From an uncultured Pseudomonadota bacterium (GTDB lineage: Bacteria > Pseudomonadota > Gammaproteobacteria > Methylococcales > Methylomonadaceae): a DNA stretch of 64,000 nt. The stretch lies in contig CAIQDI010000013.1 in assembly GCA_903870545.1 (NCBI GenBank), positions 1-64,000 of the forward strand, in the 5' to 3' direction. Of this stretch, positions 9,370 through 17,842 are shown piece after piece. Each line of letters starts with the position of its first letter. Within the stretch, counting starts at the first letter, position 1. Both the position numbers and the translations under genes were made by a program. The notes under the pieces are model-generated. The model was not told the DNA's origin. It did not search any database and saw only the letters and a program-made list of their open reading frames with translations.

Positions 9370-10251
9370 ATGTCCGCTAAATTCACTAATAAAGCAGAAC
9401 AAAACAACTTTTTGCTCGGCGCATTAGCGTGGCACGGCTCAGTAACGCCGCGTATTTTGTTGAGTGTTTTTGTCACGGGTTTATACACTTACGGTTTATT
9501 TTATCTCGACAGTTATTATTACAAATTGCCACATTTCGCGGTCACGCCATTTGAATATACCGGCGCAGTGTTGGGTTTAGTGTTAGTTTTTCGTACCAAC
9601 GCAGGACACGACCGCTGGTGGGAAGCGCGTAAATTGTGGGGTTCAATCATCAATCAAACCAGTAATCTACTGGTGATGACGTGGAATTATGGCGAAAACA
9701 ATTTAGTCTGGCGTAATGAAATGACGAAATGGCTCGTCACGTTTGTTTTCGCGCATAAAGAATCGCTACGGTTACAAACAGATTTCGACGCACTGAAAGA
9801 TTGGCTTTCTGAAGATGAAATTAGCGCGTTGCAAAATGCGCCACACAGCCCGCTTTTTGTGACGCATAAAATCGCAGCATTACTCGAACAGGCGCGAGTT
9901 AAACAACAGTTCGATTTATTTACATTTGCCGAATTTGAAAAACAACGCGCTGCGCTAATTGACAGCATTGGTGGAAATGAACGAATTTTAAAAACACCGA
10001 TGCCGTTGGTTTATGTGATTAAAGTGCGACGTTTTATTTTCCTTTATTTGTTGTTGTTACCTTTTTCGTTCATTGGCGAAGCGCAAATGATGTCGCCGTT
10101 TATTGCGATTTTAGTCGCCTATCCTTTGCTTTCGCTGGATAGAATTGGCATGGAATTACAAAATCCGTTCGCCGTACGGAATTTGAGTCATTTGCCGTTA
10201 GATTCAATTTGCAACACAATTAAAAATAATGCGTTGGCATTAAAAAAATAG
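9370..10251 (+). CDS. Bestrophin-like membrane channel (UPF0187)
   Basis: Predicted inner-membrane ion channel of the bacterial bestrophin family. Visible traits are an N-terminal membrane segment (RILLSVFVTGLYTYGLFYL), the family signature VLVFRTNAGHDRWWEARKLW, and C-terminal membrane segments around FIFLYLLLLPFSFIGEAQMM followed by DRIGMELQNPFAVRNLSHLPL. Length 293 is typical. Eukaryotic bestrophins conduct chloride or bicarbonate, and some algal ones supply bicarbonate; a characterised bacterial member conducts cations, so the ion cannot be read from sequence. Direct adjacency to a carbonic anhydrase makes bicarbonate an attractive inference. Confidence 0.88.
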   Translation: MSAKFTNKAEQNNFLLGALAWHGSVTPRILLSVFVTGLYTYGLFYLDSYYYKLPHFAVTPFEYTGAVLGLVLVFRTNAGHDRWWEARKLWGSIINQTSNLLVMTWNYGENNLVWRNEMTKWLVTFVFAHKESLRLQTDFDALKDWLSEDEISALQNAPHSPLFVTHKIAALLEQARVKQQFDLFTFAEFEKQRAALIDSIGGNERILKTPMPLVYVIKVRRFIFLYLLLLPFSFIGEAQMMSPFIAILVAYPLLSLDRIGMELQNPFAVRNLSHLPLDSICNTIKNNALALKK

Positions 10252-10280
10252 AAACTTTACAAAAAACCACTGGAACACAA

Positions 10281-11024
10281 ATGCTAAAAATCAAAAACCT
10301 AACCGTCAACGTCGGCACTAAAGAAATTCTCAAAGGCTTAAATTTAGAAGTCAACGCGGGCGAAATTCACGCCATTATGGGGCCCAATGGCGCGGGCAAA
10401 AGCACGCTTTCACACGTTTTGTCTGGCAAATCAGGTTACGAAGTGACAGGCGGTTCAATCACTTACAACGACAAGAATTTACTCGAAATGCCTGCTGAAA
10501 TCCGCGCTCGTGAAGGTGTATTTTTAGCGTTCCAATATCCTGTCGAAATCGCGGGCGTAACAAACGTTTATCTATTGAAAGCCGCATTAAACGCGGTTCG
10601 CAAACACAACGGTTTGAGTGAAGTCGATGCAATGGATTTTTTAACGCTCGTAAAAGCAAAAACCAAAGCCTTAGATATGGACGAAAAGTTTTTATATCGC
10701 GCGGTGAACGAAGGTTTTTCGGGCGGCGAAAAGAAACGTAACGAAATTTTGCAAATGGCGATGCTCGAACCGCAATTGTGTATTTTGGACGAAACCGATT
10801 CAGGTTTAGACATTGATGCGTTGCGAATTGTTGCCGACGGTGTGAACGCCCTACGTTCTGAAAACCGCGCGTTTATTATGGTGACGCATTACCAACGCTT
10901 GCTGGATTACATCAAACCCGATTTTGTTCACGTTTTAGCGGACGGCAAAATTGTGAAATCAGGTGGCGCGGAGTTGGCGTTGGAACTCGAAGAAAAAGGT
11001 TATGGTTGGTTGGAGCAAGCATGA
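10281..11024 (+). CDS. sufC: Fe-S assembly ATPase SufC
   Basis: ABC-type ATPase of the SufBC2D scaffold. Walker A GPNGAGKST is at residues 34-42, the signature is FSGGEKKRNEILQM, and Walker B is CILDETDSGLDIDAL, with the switch histidine in MVTHYQRLLDYI. The 247-residue length matches the family. Its stop codon overlaps the sufD start (ATGA), which indicates translational coupling. It is separated from sufB by the carbonic anhydrase and bestrophin genes. Confidence 0.98.
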   Translation: MLKIKNLTVNVGTKEILKGLNLEVNAGEIHAIMGPNGAGKSTLSHVLSGKSGYEVTGGSITYNDKNLLEMPAEIRAREGVFLAFQYPVEIAGVTNVYLLKAALNAVRKHNGLSEVDAMDFLTLVKAKTKALDMDEKFLYRAVNEGFSGGEKKRNEILQMAMLEPQLCILDETDSGLDIDALRIVADGVNALRSENRAFIMVTHYQRLLDYIKPDFVHVLADGKIVKSGGAELALELEEKGYGWLEQA

Positions 11025-12238
11025 GCATTTCATGGTTAGACGATTTTCGCCAACAAGCCCAATCGCAATTTGAACAAACCGGTTTTCCGTCAAACCGCTT
11101 GGAAGATTGGCGTTACACCAACGTTTCGGCGATTGCCAAAAAAGAATTTCCATTAGCAAAAATAGAAAATTCTCCCGTTTTTGAAGGTTCAAAAGGCGGA
11201 ACAGCTTTTCATTTTGTGTTGGTGGACGGTTTTTTCAACGCAGGATTATCGAATTTACCTAAATCCATTACGGTTTGTTCAATCAACGACGCGCTTAAAA
11301 ATCACGCGGGTTTATTGCAATCGAAATTCAATCAAGCGATTACACAAACGCACGGTTTTATTGATTTTAATACTGCGAATTTCACCGACGGGCTGTTTAT
11401 TCATATTGCCGAAAACGAGGTTTTGGATAAACCGTTGCAAATTATTCACGTCGCCACGCAAGAAGCGATTTTGCCGACGCGCCACGTTGTCATTTTGGAA
11501 AAAAATGCGAAAGCGACGCTGATTGAAACGTTCAGCAGTTCAGAAGGCAACGCTTATTTGACTAATTCGGTGGCGGAGATTTTTGTCGGTGAAAACGCGG
11601 ATTTGACGCTTTATAAAGTGCAACAAGAAAGCGAAACCGCTTATCATTTTGGTGGCACTTACGTTCAACAAGCCGACAATGCCCGTTTCACACATCATAA
11701 TTTTGCGTTAGGAAGTGTGTTAGCGCGAAGTGATATTGTCTGCGATTTGGCGACGGCGGCGGAATGTGAATTGAACGGTTTATATTTGGGTTCGCAAAAA
11801 CAACATTTAGATAATTTCACGCGAATCAATCATTTACAACCAAACGGCATCAGCCGCGAATTTTATAAAGGCATTTTGACCGACCAAGCAAAAGGCGTTT
11901 TTCAAGGGCGAATTGTCGTCGCAGAAAACGCGCAAAAAATCGATTCCAAAATGAACAACCGTAATTTGTTGTTATCGAATGAAGCCGAAATCGACACGAA
12001 ACCGCAATTAGAAATTTATGCCGATGACGTGAAATGCGCCCACGGTGTCACGGTTGGGCAGTTAGACGAAAAATCAATTTTCTATTTGCAATCACGCGGC
12101 ATCGACGAAGCGACGGCGAAACACATTCTGACGTTCGCCTTTGCCAACGAAATGGTTGATAAAATCACCGTTCCCAGTTTGCGCGAATCTGTTTTTAACC
12201 TATTATTGGCGCGATTCCCTGAAGGAGCAGAACGTTAA
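11021..12238 (+). CDS. sufD: Fe-S cluster assembly protein SufD
   Basis: SufB paralogue that completes the scaffold and is needed for iron entry. Family segments include NRLEDWRYTNVSAIAK near the start, then LYLGSQKQHLDNFTRINHLQ, GVFQGRIVVAENAQKIDSKM, CAHGVTVGQLDEKSIFYL and SRGIDEATAKHILTFAFANE. The start at 11021 (MSISWLDDFRQQ, 405 residues) overlaps the sufC stop by four bases and is preferred over an upstream ATG inside sufC. The sufS start shares the last base of its stop. Confidence 0.96.
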   Translation: MSISWLDDFRQQAQSQFEQTGFPSNRLEDWRYTNVSAIAKKEFPLAKIENSPVFEGSKGGTAFHFVLVDGFFNAGLSNLPKSITVCSINDALKNHAGLLQSKFNQAITQTHGFIDFNTANFTDGLFIHIAENEVLDKPLQIIHVATQEAILPTRHVVILEKNAKATLIETFSSSEGNAYLTNSVAEIFVGENADLTLYKVQQESETAYHFGGTYVQQADNARFTHHNFALGSVLARSDIVCDLATAAECELNGLYLGSQKQHLDNFTRINHLQPNGISREFYKGILTDQAKGVFQGRIVVAENAQKIDSKMNNRNLLLSNEAEIDTKPQLEIYADDVKCAHGVTVGQLDEKSIFYLQSRGIDEATAKHILTFAFANEMVDKITVPSLRESVFNLLLARFPEGAER

Positions 12239-13458
12239 TGACTTATCCGATTGAAAAAATCCGCGCTGATTTTCCGATTCTCAACGAAAAAATCCGCAAT
12301 AAACCGCTCGTTTATTTGGACAACGCCGCGAGTTGCCAAAAGCCGCAAGCCGTGATTGATAGCATCGTCAAACTTTATAGCCACGATTATGCCAACGTGC
12401 ATCGTGGCGTTCACACGTTAAGCGTGCGTTCGACCGATTTGTTTGAAGCGGCGCGTGAAAAAGTGAAAACCTTTATGAACGCGGCAAGTGAAAAGGAAAT
12501 TATTTTTGTGCGTGGCGCGACGGATGCGATAAATTTAATCGCACAAACTTACGGTAAAGCCAACATCCACGCGGGTGACGAGATTATTATCACCGCAATG
12601 GAACATCACTCGAACATTGTGCCGTGGCAAATGTTGTGCGAAGAAAAAGGCGCGATTTTGAAAGTTGCGCCGATGACAAGTCAGGGCGAATTGTTGATGC
12701 CAGAATTTGAGGCGTTGCTGAATTCAAAAACGAAATTGGTTTCTGTCGTTCACATGTCGAACGCGCTCGGAACGATTAACCCTGTCGAAAAAATTATTGA
12801 ACTCGCCCACGCGCGAAACATTCCGGTTTTACTCGATGGCGCACAAGCCATTCCGCACACGCCTGTTGATATGCAGAAATTGGATTGTGATTTTTATGTT
12901 TTTTCGGGTCACAAACTCTACGCACCAACCGGCGTGGGCGTTTTGTACGGCAAACAATCTTTGCTAGAAGCGATGCCGCCGTATCAAGGTGGCGGCGATA
13001 TGATTCGCACTGTGACATTTGAAAAAAGCACTTACGCGGGTTTGCCGCTCAAGTTTGAAGCGGGAACGCCAAGTATTGCAGAAGTTATTGGACTGGGTGC
13101 GGCGATTGATTATTTAAATACGATTGGCATGGATAAAATTGCCGCGTATGAAGCGGAATTATTAGCTTACGCCACGCAAGCAGCGTTGAAAATCGACGGC
13201 TTAAAAATCATCGGTGAGGCGAAAGAAAAAGGCGCGATTTTGTCTTTTACACTCGGCAAAATTCACCCGCACGATATTGGCACGATGTTGGATAGTTTAG
13301 GAATTGCGATTCGTGCTGGTCATCATTGTGCCATGCCGGTGATGGATTTTTACAAAGTCCCTGCGACCGCTCGCGCGTCGTTCGCAATGTACAATACGAA
13401 AGCTGAAATCGATGTGTTGATTTTGGGAATTAAAAATTTAATTGAGATGTTTGGCTAA
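12238..13458 (+). CDS. sufS: Cysteine desulfurase SufS
   Basis: Type II PLP enzyme that removes sulfur from cysteine and passes it on as persulfide. PLP lysine is K226 in FSGHKLYAPTGVG; the sulfur-carrying cysteine is C364 in RAGHHCAMP. LDNAASCQKP near the start and MEHHSNIVPWQ are standard. The 406-residue length is typical. Its ATG overlaps the sufD stop and its stop overlaps the sufU start, each by one base, so sufD, sufS and sufU are tightly coupled. Confidence 0.98.
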   Translation: MTYPIEKIRADFPILNEKIRNKPLVYLDNAASCQKPQAVIDSIVKLYSHDYANVHRGVHTLSVRSTDLFEAAREKVKTFMNAASEKEIIFVRGATDAINLIAQTYGKANIHAGDEIIITAMEHHSNIVPWQMLCEEKGAILKVAPMTSQGELLMPEFEALLNSKTKLVSVVHMSNALGTINPVEKIIELAHARNIPVLLDGAQAIPHTPVDMQKLDCDFYVFSGHKLYAPTGVGVLYGKQSLLEAMPPYQGGGDMIRTVTFEKSTYAGLPLKFEAGTPSIAEVIGLGAAIDYLNTIGMDKIAAYEAELLAYATQAALKIDGLKIIGEAKEKGAILSFTLGKIHPHDIGTMLDSLGIAIRAGHHCAMPVMDFYKVPATARASFAMYNTKAEIDVLILGIKNLIEMFG

Positions 13459-13910
13459 TGTTTGAAGATTTACGCGATTTATACCAAGAAGTCATATTTG
13501 ACCACAACCGCAACCCACGCAATTTCTACGTTATGGAAAATTACGACCGCATGGTGGAAGGTTTTAATCCATTATGCGGCGACCGTTTAACGCTATTTTT
13601 GAAAATGGACGGCGACTTAATTACCGACGCGAGTTTTCAAGGTTCAGGTTGCGCCATTTCGACGGCTTCCGTTTCGTTGATGACTGAAATTGTGAAAGGT
13701 AAAACCGAAGCGGAAGCGGAAGCGTTATTTAAAACGTTTCACGAAATGACCACGGGAAAAGAAGAAAATATCAATTTCGAGACCGTTGGAAAACTGGCGG
13801 TTTTAGCCGGTGTTCGTGAATATCCAGCTCGCGTGAAATGCGCGACTTTGGCGTGGCACACGTTGGATGCGGCGTTGAAAAATGAACAACAATCCATTTC
13901 GACTGAATAA
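13458..13910 (+). CDS. sufU: Sulfur acceptor SufU
   Basis: IscU-fold protein that accepts sulfur from SufS. Metal or sulfur ligands are C40 and D42 (NPLCGDR), C65 (GSGCAIS) and C128 (VKCATLAW). The 63-residue spacing between C65 and C128 is about 20 longer than in IscU, which places it in the SufU type better known from Firmicutes and Actinobacteria rather than IscU. No sufE or sufA gene is seen nearby, so this protein probably replaces SufE as the desulfurase partner. The rsmJ start overlaps its stop. Confidence 0.93.
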   Translation: MFEDLRDLYQEVIFDHNRNPRNFYVMENYDRMVEGFNPLCGDRLTLFLKMDGDLITDASFQGSGCAISTASVSLMTEIVKGKTEAEAEALFKTFHEMTTGKEENINFETVGKLAVLAGVREYPARVKCATLAWHTLDAALKNEQQSISTE

Positions 13911-14671
13911 TGTCGCATCAAAATAAACTTGCCGTACTTTTTGAAGGCAGCGGCGACGTTTCAAAATTTGAGGAACTCGCCAAACGTTTAAATGTGCCAC
14001 TTCGACAATCGACAGATCAAAATTCCGAAGCGTTTTTTTTAACGTGGCGCGACGGTTGTTTGAAATTATTGGACAAAGAATTGTTGAAAAAAGGCGGTTT
14101 GAGCGTCGATATTGAACCGCGAAATGGTGAACAACGTTCCTATCCCGCGCCAAAAGAAGGTGCCTTTGCTCAAGCAATCGGACGTAAAACAAAAACCGTT
14201 ATCGATGCGACGACGGGGTGGGCGCAAGACAGTTTGTGTTTGTTTCGGATGGGTTATAACCTGCGTTGCATCGAACGTTCACCGATGATGGCGGAATTAT
14301 TAACCGATGCGTTTGAACGGTTGGCGCGTGAATCGTGGGTGCAAAAGTGCCAACTTTCGCCGCCGATTTTAATGACCGGCAACGCGATTGATATTTTAAA
14401 AACAGTAGAAACGCCGCCTGATTGCATTTATTTGGATCCGATGTTTCCGCCCAAACGCAAAAAATCGGCATTGAGTAAAAAATCCATGACGATTTTGCAA
14501 GAATTAGTCGGTGAAGATGTCGATAAACTCGAACTTTTTGAAGCGGCTTTTGCGGCAACGGCGAAGCGCGTGGTGGTGAAAAGTCCCGATTATGCCGAAC
14601 CGTTGGGCGGCAAACCGAACGAAAGTTTTTCGGGGAAATTGTTGCGTTATGATGTGTATTTGAAAAATTAA
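13910..14671 (+). CDS. rsmJ: 16S rRNA (guanine-1516-N2)-methyltransferase RsmJ
   Basis: SAM-dependent methyltransferase acting on small-subunit rRNA. The SAM-binding region is VIDATTGWAQDSLCLFRMGY followed by CIERSPMMAELL, and the catalytic motif is CIYLDPMFPPKRKKSALSKK. The 253-residue length and the N-terminal SEAFFLTWRDGCLKL segment match RsmJ. It begins on the sufU stop (TAATG), so it is expressed with the suf genes although it has no known Fe-S role. It converges on the DUF3147 gene 18 bases later. Confidence 0.93.
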   Translation: MSHQNKLAVLFEGSGDVSKFEELAKRLNVPLRQSTDQNSEAFFLTWRDGCLKLLDKELLKKGGLSVDIEPRNGEQRSYPAPKEGAFAQAIGRKTKTVIDATTGWAQDSLCLFRMGYNLRCIERSPMMAELLTDAFERLARESWVQKCQLSPPILMTGNAIDILKTVETPPDCIYLDPMFPPKRKKSALSKKSMTILQELVGEDVDKLELFEAAFAATAKRVVVKSPDYAEPLGGKPNESFSGKLLRYDVYLKN

Positions 14672-14689
14672 CGAATGGTTTATGGCAAA

Positions 14690-15037
14690 CTAAATTTGTA
14701 TATCAAACCACACCAAACATTTCACCATGCCAAAATACGCGCAAGCCGTGACAAAACAAGCGGTAATTAAACTCAACCAAAAGTTCAAACCGCTACGAAG
14801 CAACATCGGAAATACGATAAATAACACCAGCGACGGCAACACCAGCCAGAAAATACCGTAAGAAAGTTGGGCGACTTTCTCCGTTTCGCCCGAATCCAAA
14901 TACAGCCAAACAAAAGCCAGTAAAGACGTAAGTGGCAAAGAAGCGAGAGCCGCCGCCCAAAAAGAACTGCGTTTTGCAATTTCAGAAATAACCACCAATA
15001 GTGTGGCTGAAACCAAAATTTTTAGAAAGTATCCCAT
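14690..15037 (-). CDS. DUF3147 inner-membrane protein
   Basis: Unknown function. The 115-residue protein is almost wholly hydrophobic, with about four membrane helices: LKILVSATLLVVISEIAKR, AALASLPLTSLLAFVWLYL, IFWLVLPSLVLFIVFPMLL and LSLITACFVTACAYFGMV. The EIAKRSS motif and SLPLTSLLAFVWLYLDSG segment are what I recognise as DUF3147. It stands alone between rsmJ (convergent) and the CZB gene (same strand, 80 bases upstream). Confidence 0.8.
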   Translation of the reverse strand: MGYFLKILVSATLLVVISEIAKRSSFWAAALASLPLTSLLAFVWLYLDSGETEKVAQLSYGIFWLVLPSLVLFIVFPMLLRSGLNFWLSLITACFVTACAYFGMVKCLVWFDIQI

Positions 15038-15059
15038 TACGATAGGGCGTATTCAGTGA

Positions 15060-15104
15060 TTAAGGCGTGCCATTCGATAAAATTTTTCATGTGTCGCGCC
15101 TTAA
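15060..15104 (-). other. Inverted repeat downstream of the CZB gene
   Basis: TTAAGGCG at 15060-15067 pairs perfectly with CGCCTTAA at 15097-15104 across a 29-base loop. It lies between the CZB gene stop and the DUF3147 start on the minus strand. No strong T-run follows, so it could be a weak terminator or a structured leader of the DUF3147 gene. Confidence 0.3.
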
Positions 15105-15117
15105 ATTATGTAATCGT

Positions 15118-15519
15118 TTAGCTTTGACAAATTGAATTTTTAGCTTCTTTCAAATCATTTTCTAAACAACAAATAGACGAAACAACCTCTTCAGATGTCT
15201 GATTGAAGTCAGACGTACTGCTGTCTAATAACTGTAATGCGTATTCATAATTTTGGGCGTTGATACACTCCGCGATTTTACCCGCTTCAATATGAAAAAT
15301 GGCATGTTTTACAAGACAATTTCGATAACTTTGTAAATCAATAAATTGTTTACCGCCATCGTGTAACCATTTACCTAAAACGCAGCAATCATCTCGACTA
15401 AGAAGTTCTGCGTCTAGTGATTCTTCTTTAGCAATAGCAATATCCAATTTCATTTTCCAATGTGCGTGGCTTGCCACTAACTCCAGCGAAAAAATATCAG
15501 AAACATTACAAATATTCAT
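15118..15519 (-). CDS. CZB-domain zinc-sensing protein
   Basis: The 133 residues form a stand-alone CZB (chemoreceptor zinc-binding) domain. The expected ligands are visible: H18 in SHAHWK (three before Trp), C46 in CCVLGKWLHDGG, and H72 and H76 in KHAIFHIEAG. In characterised proteins this domain senses zinc or oxidant and controls a diguanylate cyclase or chemoreceptor; here no effector domain is fused and none is adjacent. A clear GGAG ribosome binding site precedes the start. Likely a cytoplasmic partner protein for a separate effector. Confidence 0.82.
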   Translation of the reverse strand: MNICNVSDIFSLELVASHAHWKMKLDIAIAKEESLDAELLSRDDCCVLGKWLHDGGKQFIDLQSYRNCLVKHAIFHIEAGKIAECINAQNYEYALQLLDSSTSDFNQTSEEVVSSICCLENDLKEAKNSICQS

Positions 15520-15587
15520 AAATCACTCCAAAAAATAGAAAAGTGAAATTTACGCGAACAATGTGACGTTCTTGTTATTTTGAAAAA

Positions 15588-16169
15588 TTAACGCTGCAAA
15601 AAATTCCGCAACAAATCGTGTCCGTGTTCAGTCAAAATCGATTCAGGATGAAATTGCACGCCTTCAATATCCAGCGTTTTGTGGCGCACACCCATAATTT
15701 CGTCGATTTCACCTTGTTCATTTTGCGTCCATGCGGTGACTTCCAAACAATCAGGTAAACTGCTTTGTTCAATCACCAACGAATGATAGCGCGTCGCGGT
15801 AAAGGGATTATTCAAATCCTTGAAAACACCGGTGTTAGCGTGATAAACCAGCGACGTTTTGCCGTGCATAATTTGTTTGGCGTGAATCACATTGCCACCC
15901 AACGCATAACCAATACTTTGATGCCCTAAACACACGCCCAACAACGGAATTTTTCCGGCAAAATGCAAAATTGTTTCGACCGAAACGCCGGCTTCTTTTG
16001 GCGTGCAAGGCCCTGGTGAAATGACAATTTTGTCGGGATTTAACGCCGCAATATCCGCGACAGAAACTTGGTCATTCCGAACGACAACAACTTCTGCGCC
16101 CAATTCGCCCAAGTATTGCACCAAGTTATAAGTGAATGAATCGTAATTATCGATCATGACGACTTTCAT
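15588..16169 (-). CDS. trpG: Anthranilate synthase component II (glutamine amidotransferase)
   Basis: Supplies ammonia from glutamine to TrpE in tryptophan synthesis and may double as PabA for folate synthesis. Class I amidotransferase motifs: [16 protein letters not shown] at the start, catalytic C80 in [17 protein letters not shown], and the His-Glu pair in [13 protein letters not shown]. The 193-residue length is typical. Its start overlaps trpE by four bases. trpD and trpC, which often follow, are not here. Confidence 0.95.
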   Translation of the reverse strand: MKVVMIDNYDSFTYNLVQYLGELGAEVVVVRNDQVSVADIAALNPDKIVISPGPCTPKEAGVSVETILHFAGKIPLLGVCLGHQSIGYALGGNVIHAKQIMHGKTSLVYHANTGVFKDLNNPFTATRYHSLVIEQSSLPDCLEVTAWTQNEQGEIDEIMGVRHKTLDIEGVQFHPESILTEHGHDLLRNFLQR

Positions 16170-17653
16170 AGTTGCTCTCCTTCCAAACCCGCTTCTGCCA
16201 TGGCGACGGCGCGAAAAACGGCGCGTGCTTTATTCATTGTTTCTTCCCATTCGCTTTGTGGCACGGAATCGTAGACAATGCCCGCGCCCGCTTGAATATG
16301 TAATTTCCCATCTTTAATAACGGCGGTTCTAATCGCAATGGCGGTGTCTAAATTTCCTGTCCAACCAATGTAACCGACTGCGCCCGAATACACGCCACGT
16401 TTCACGGGTTCGAGTTCGTCAATAATTTCCATTGCCCGAATTTTTGGCGCACCACTAACCGTTCCAGCGGGAAACGTTGCCGCCAAAACATCAAACGCAT
16501 TTTTTCCTTTTTGTAGCGTTCCCGTGACGTTCGACACAATGTGCATAACGTGCGAATAACGCTCGACAATCATTTTGTCGGTCAATTGAACGGTGCCAAT
16601 TTCAGCGACGCGCCCCGCATCGTTGCGCCCCAAATCAATCAACATCAAATGCTCCGCGAGTTCTTTCGGATCGGCGAGCAATTCTTGTTCGAGTTCTAAA
16701 TCGTGTTCGGGCGTAATTCCACGACGACGCGTTCCCGCAATCGGACGAACCGTCACAGTTTCGTCTTCCAGACGCACCAAAATTTCAGGTGACGAACCGA
16801 CAACATGAAAATCGTCTAAATCTAAATAAAACATATACGGCGACGGATTCAAACAGCGCAACGCCCGATATAAATTCAGCGGCGCGGCAGTAAACGGAAT
16901 CGATAAACGTTGCGACAAAACCACCTGCATAATATCGCCATCGGTGATGTATTCTTTCGCTTTTTCAACGGCTTTTTTGAAACCGTTTTCGGTAAAACCG
17001 GACACAAAATCATTTTCGTGAACGGTTTTGGGATTGGCGTGACGTTCCGGTTTAGTTTGAGATTCGTACAATTTATTTTGCGTGTCTTGCAACCGTTTTT
17101 GAGCATTTTCGTACGCATTCGGTTCTTCAGGATTGGCGTGCGTCAACAACAACATTTTGCCCGATAAATTATCGAAAACGAGTAATTCTTCAGACACCAT
17201 TAACAGAATATCGGGTGTCGCCACAGCGTCCGGTTTGTCCATTTTGCACACGCGCGGCTCAATATAACCAATCGTTTCATAACCAAAATAACCGACTAAA
17301 CCACCGTTAAAACGCGGCAATTTTTTAACATCTGGCACGCGATAACGTGCTTTAAATTCTTCAATCCAGTGCAACGGATTTTCGTGCGTCAGACTTTCAA
17401 TAATTTCATTTTCAAACGTCACTGTGATGTGCAAACCAAACACTTTCACGACGGTTTTACAGGGTAAACCAATGATGGAATAACGCCCCCATTGTTCGCC
17501 GCCGTGAACGGACTCAAACAAATAAGAATACGCACCGGAGGCGAGTTTTAAGTATGCACTTAACGGCGTGTGAACATCCGCGAGAATTTCGCGGCTAACG
17601 GGAATATGGTTATAACCTTGTTGGGCGTACAGATTAAATTGTTCTGGAGTCAT
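16166..17653 (-). CDS. trpE: Anthranilate synthase component I
   Basis: Converts chorismate to anthranilate with TrpG. The C-terminal chorismate-binding domain contains [66 protein letters not shown] and [15 protein letters not shown]. An N-terminal [15 protein letters not shown] corresponds to the tryptophan feedback site (usual LLES). I chose the ATG at 17653 ([13 protein letters not shown], 495 residues); a reading from 17740 adds 29 residues unlike the family. It is divergent from pckA. Confidence 0.95.
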   Translation of the reverse strand: MTPEQFNLYAQQGYNHIPVSREILADVHTPLSAYLKLASGAYSYLFESVHGGEQWGRYSIIGLPCKTVVKVFGLHITVTFENEIIESLTHENPLHWIEEFKARYRVPDVKKLPRFNGGLVGYFGYETIGYIEPRVCKMDKPDAVATPDILLMVSEELLVFDNLSGKMLLLTHANPEEPNAYENAQKRLQDTQNKLYESQTKPERHANPKTVHENDFVSGFTENGFKKAVEKAKEYITDGDIMQVVLSQRLSIPFTAAPLNLYRALRCLNPSPYMFYLDLDDFHVVGSSPEILVRLEDETVTVRPIAGTRRRGITPEHDLELEQELLADPKELAEHLMLIDLGRNDAGRVAEIGTVQLTDKMIVERYSHVMHIVSNVTGTLQKGKNAFDVLAATFPAGTVSGAPKIRAMEIIDELEPVKRGVYSGAVGYIGWTGNLDTAIAIRTAVIKDGKLHIQAGAGIVYDSVPQSEWEETMNKARAVFRAVAMAEAGLEGEQL

Positions 17654-17754
17654 GCGTTTTTTAATTAGTCGAAAGGCAAATGATGAGCGAAAAGATAACA
17701 TAATTACAGCACTCGTGCCAAACCGCGATAAATCACCCAATAACGCGCAAATCC

Positions 17755-17783
17755 TTGTCTAAAAATAATTTTTAGGCTACATT
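17755..17783 (+). promoter_or_regulatory. Predicted sigma-70 promoter of pckA
   Basis: TTGTCT and TACATT are separated by exactly 17 bases, and the -10 ends 59 bases before the pckA start. The spacing and matches fit a housekeeping promoter. A clear AGGAG ribosome binding site follows at about 17830. Confidence 0.55.
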
Positions 17784-17791
17784 TATGAAAC

Positions 17792-17804
17792 CGGTTAAAA
17801 ACCG
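17792..17804. promoter_or_regulatory. Dyad in the pckA leader
   Basis: CGGTT-AAA-AACCG, a perfect 5-base inverted repeat, lies just downstream of the predicted -10, about where transcription would start. This is a typical place for a repressor operator, but no regulator is identified. Confidence 0.3.
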
Positions 17805-17842
17805 TCGAAAAGAACGATTATAAAATCTTAGGAGCCGTAGCA

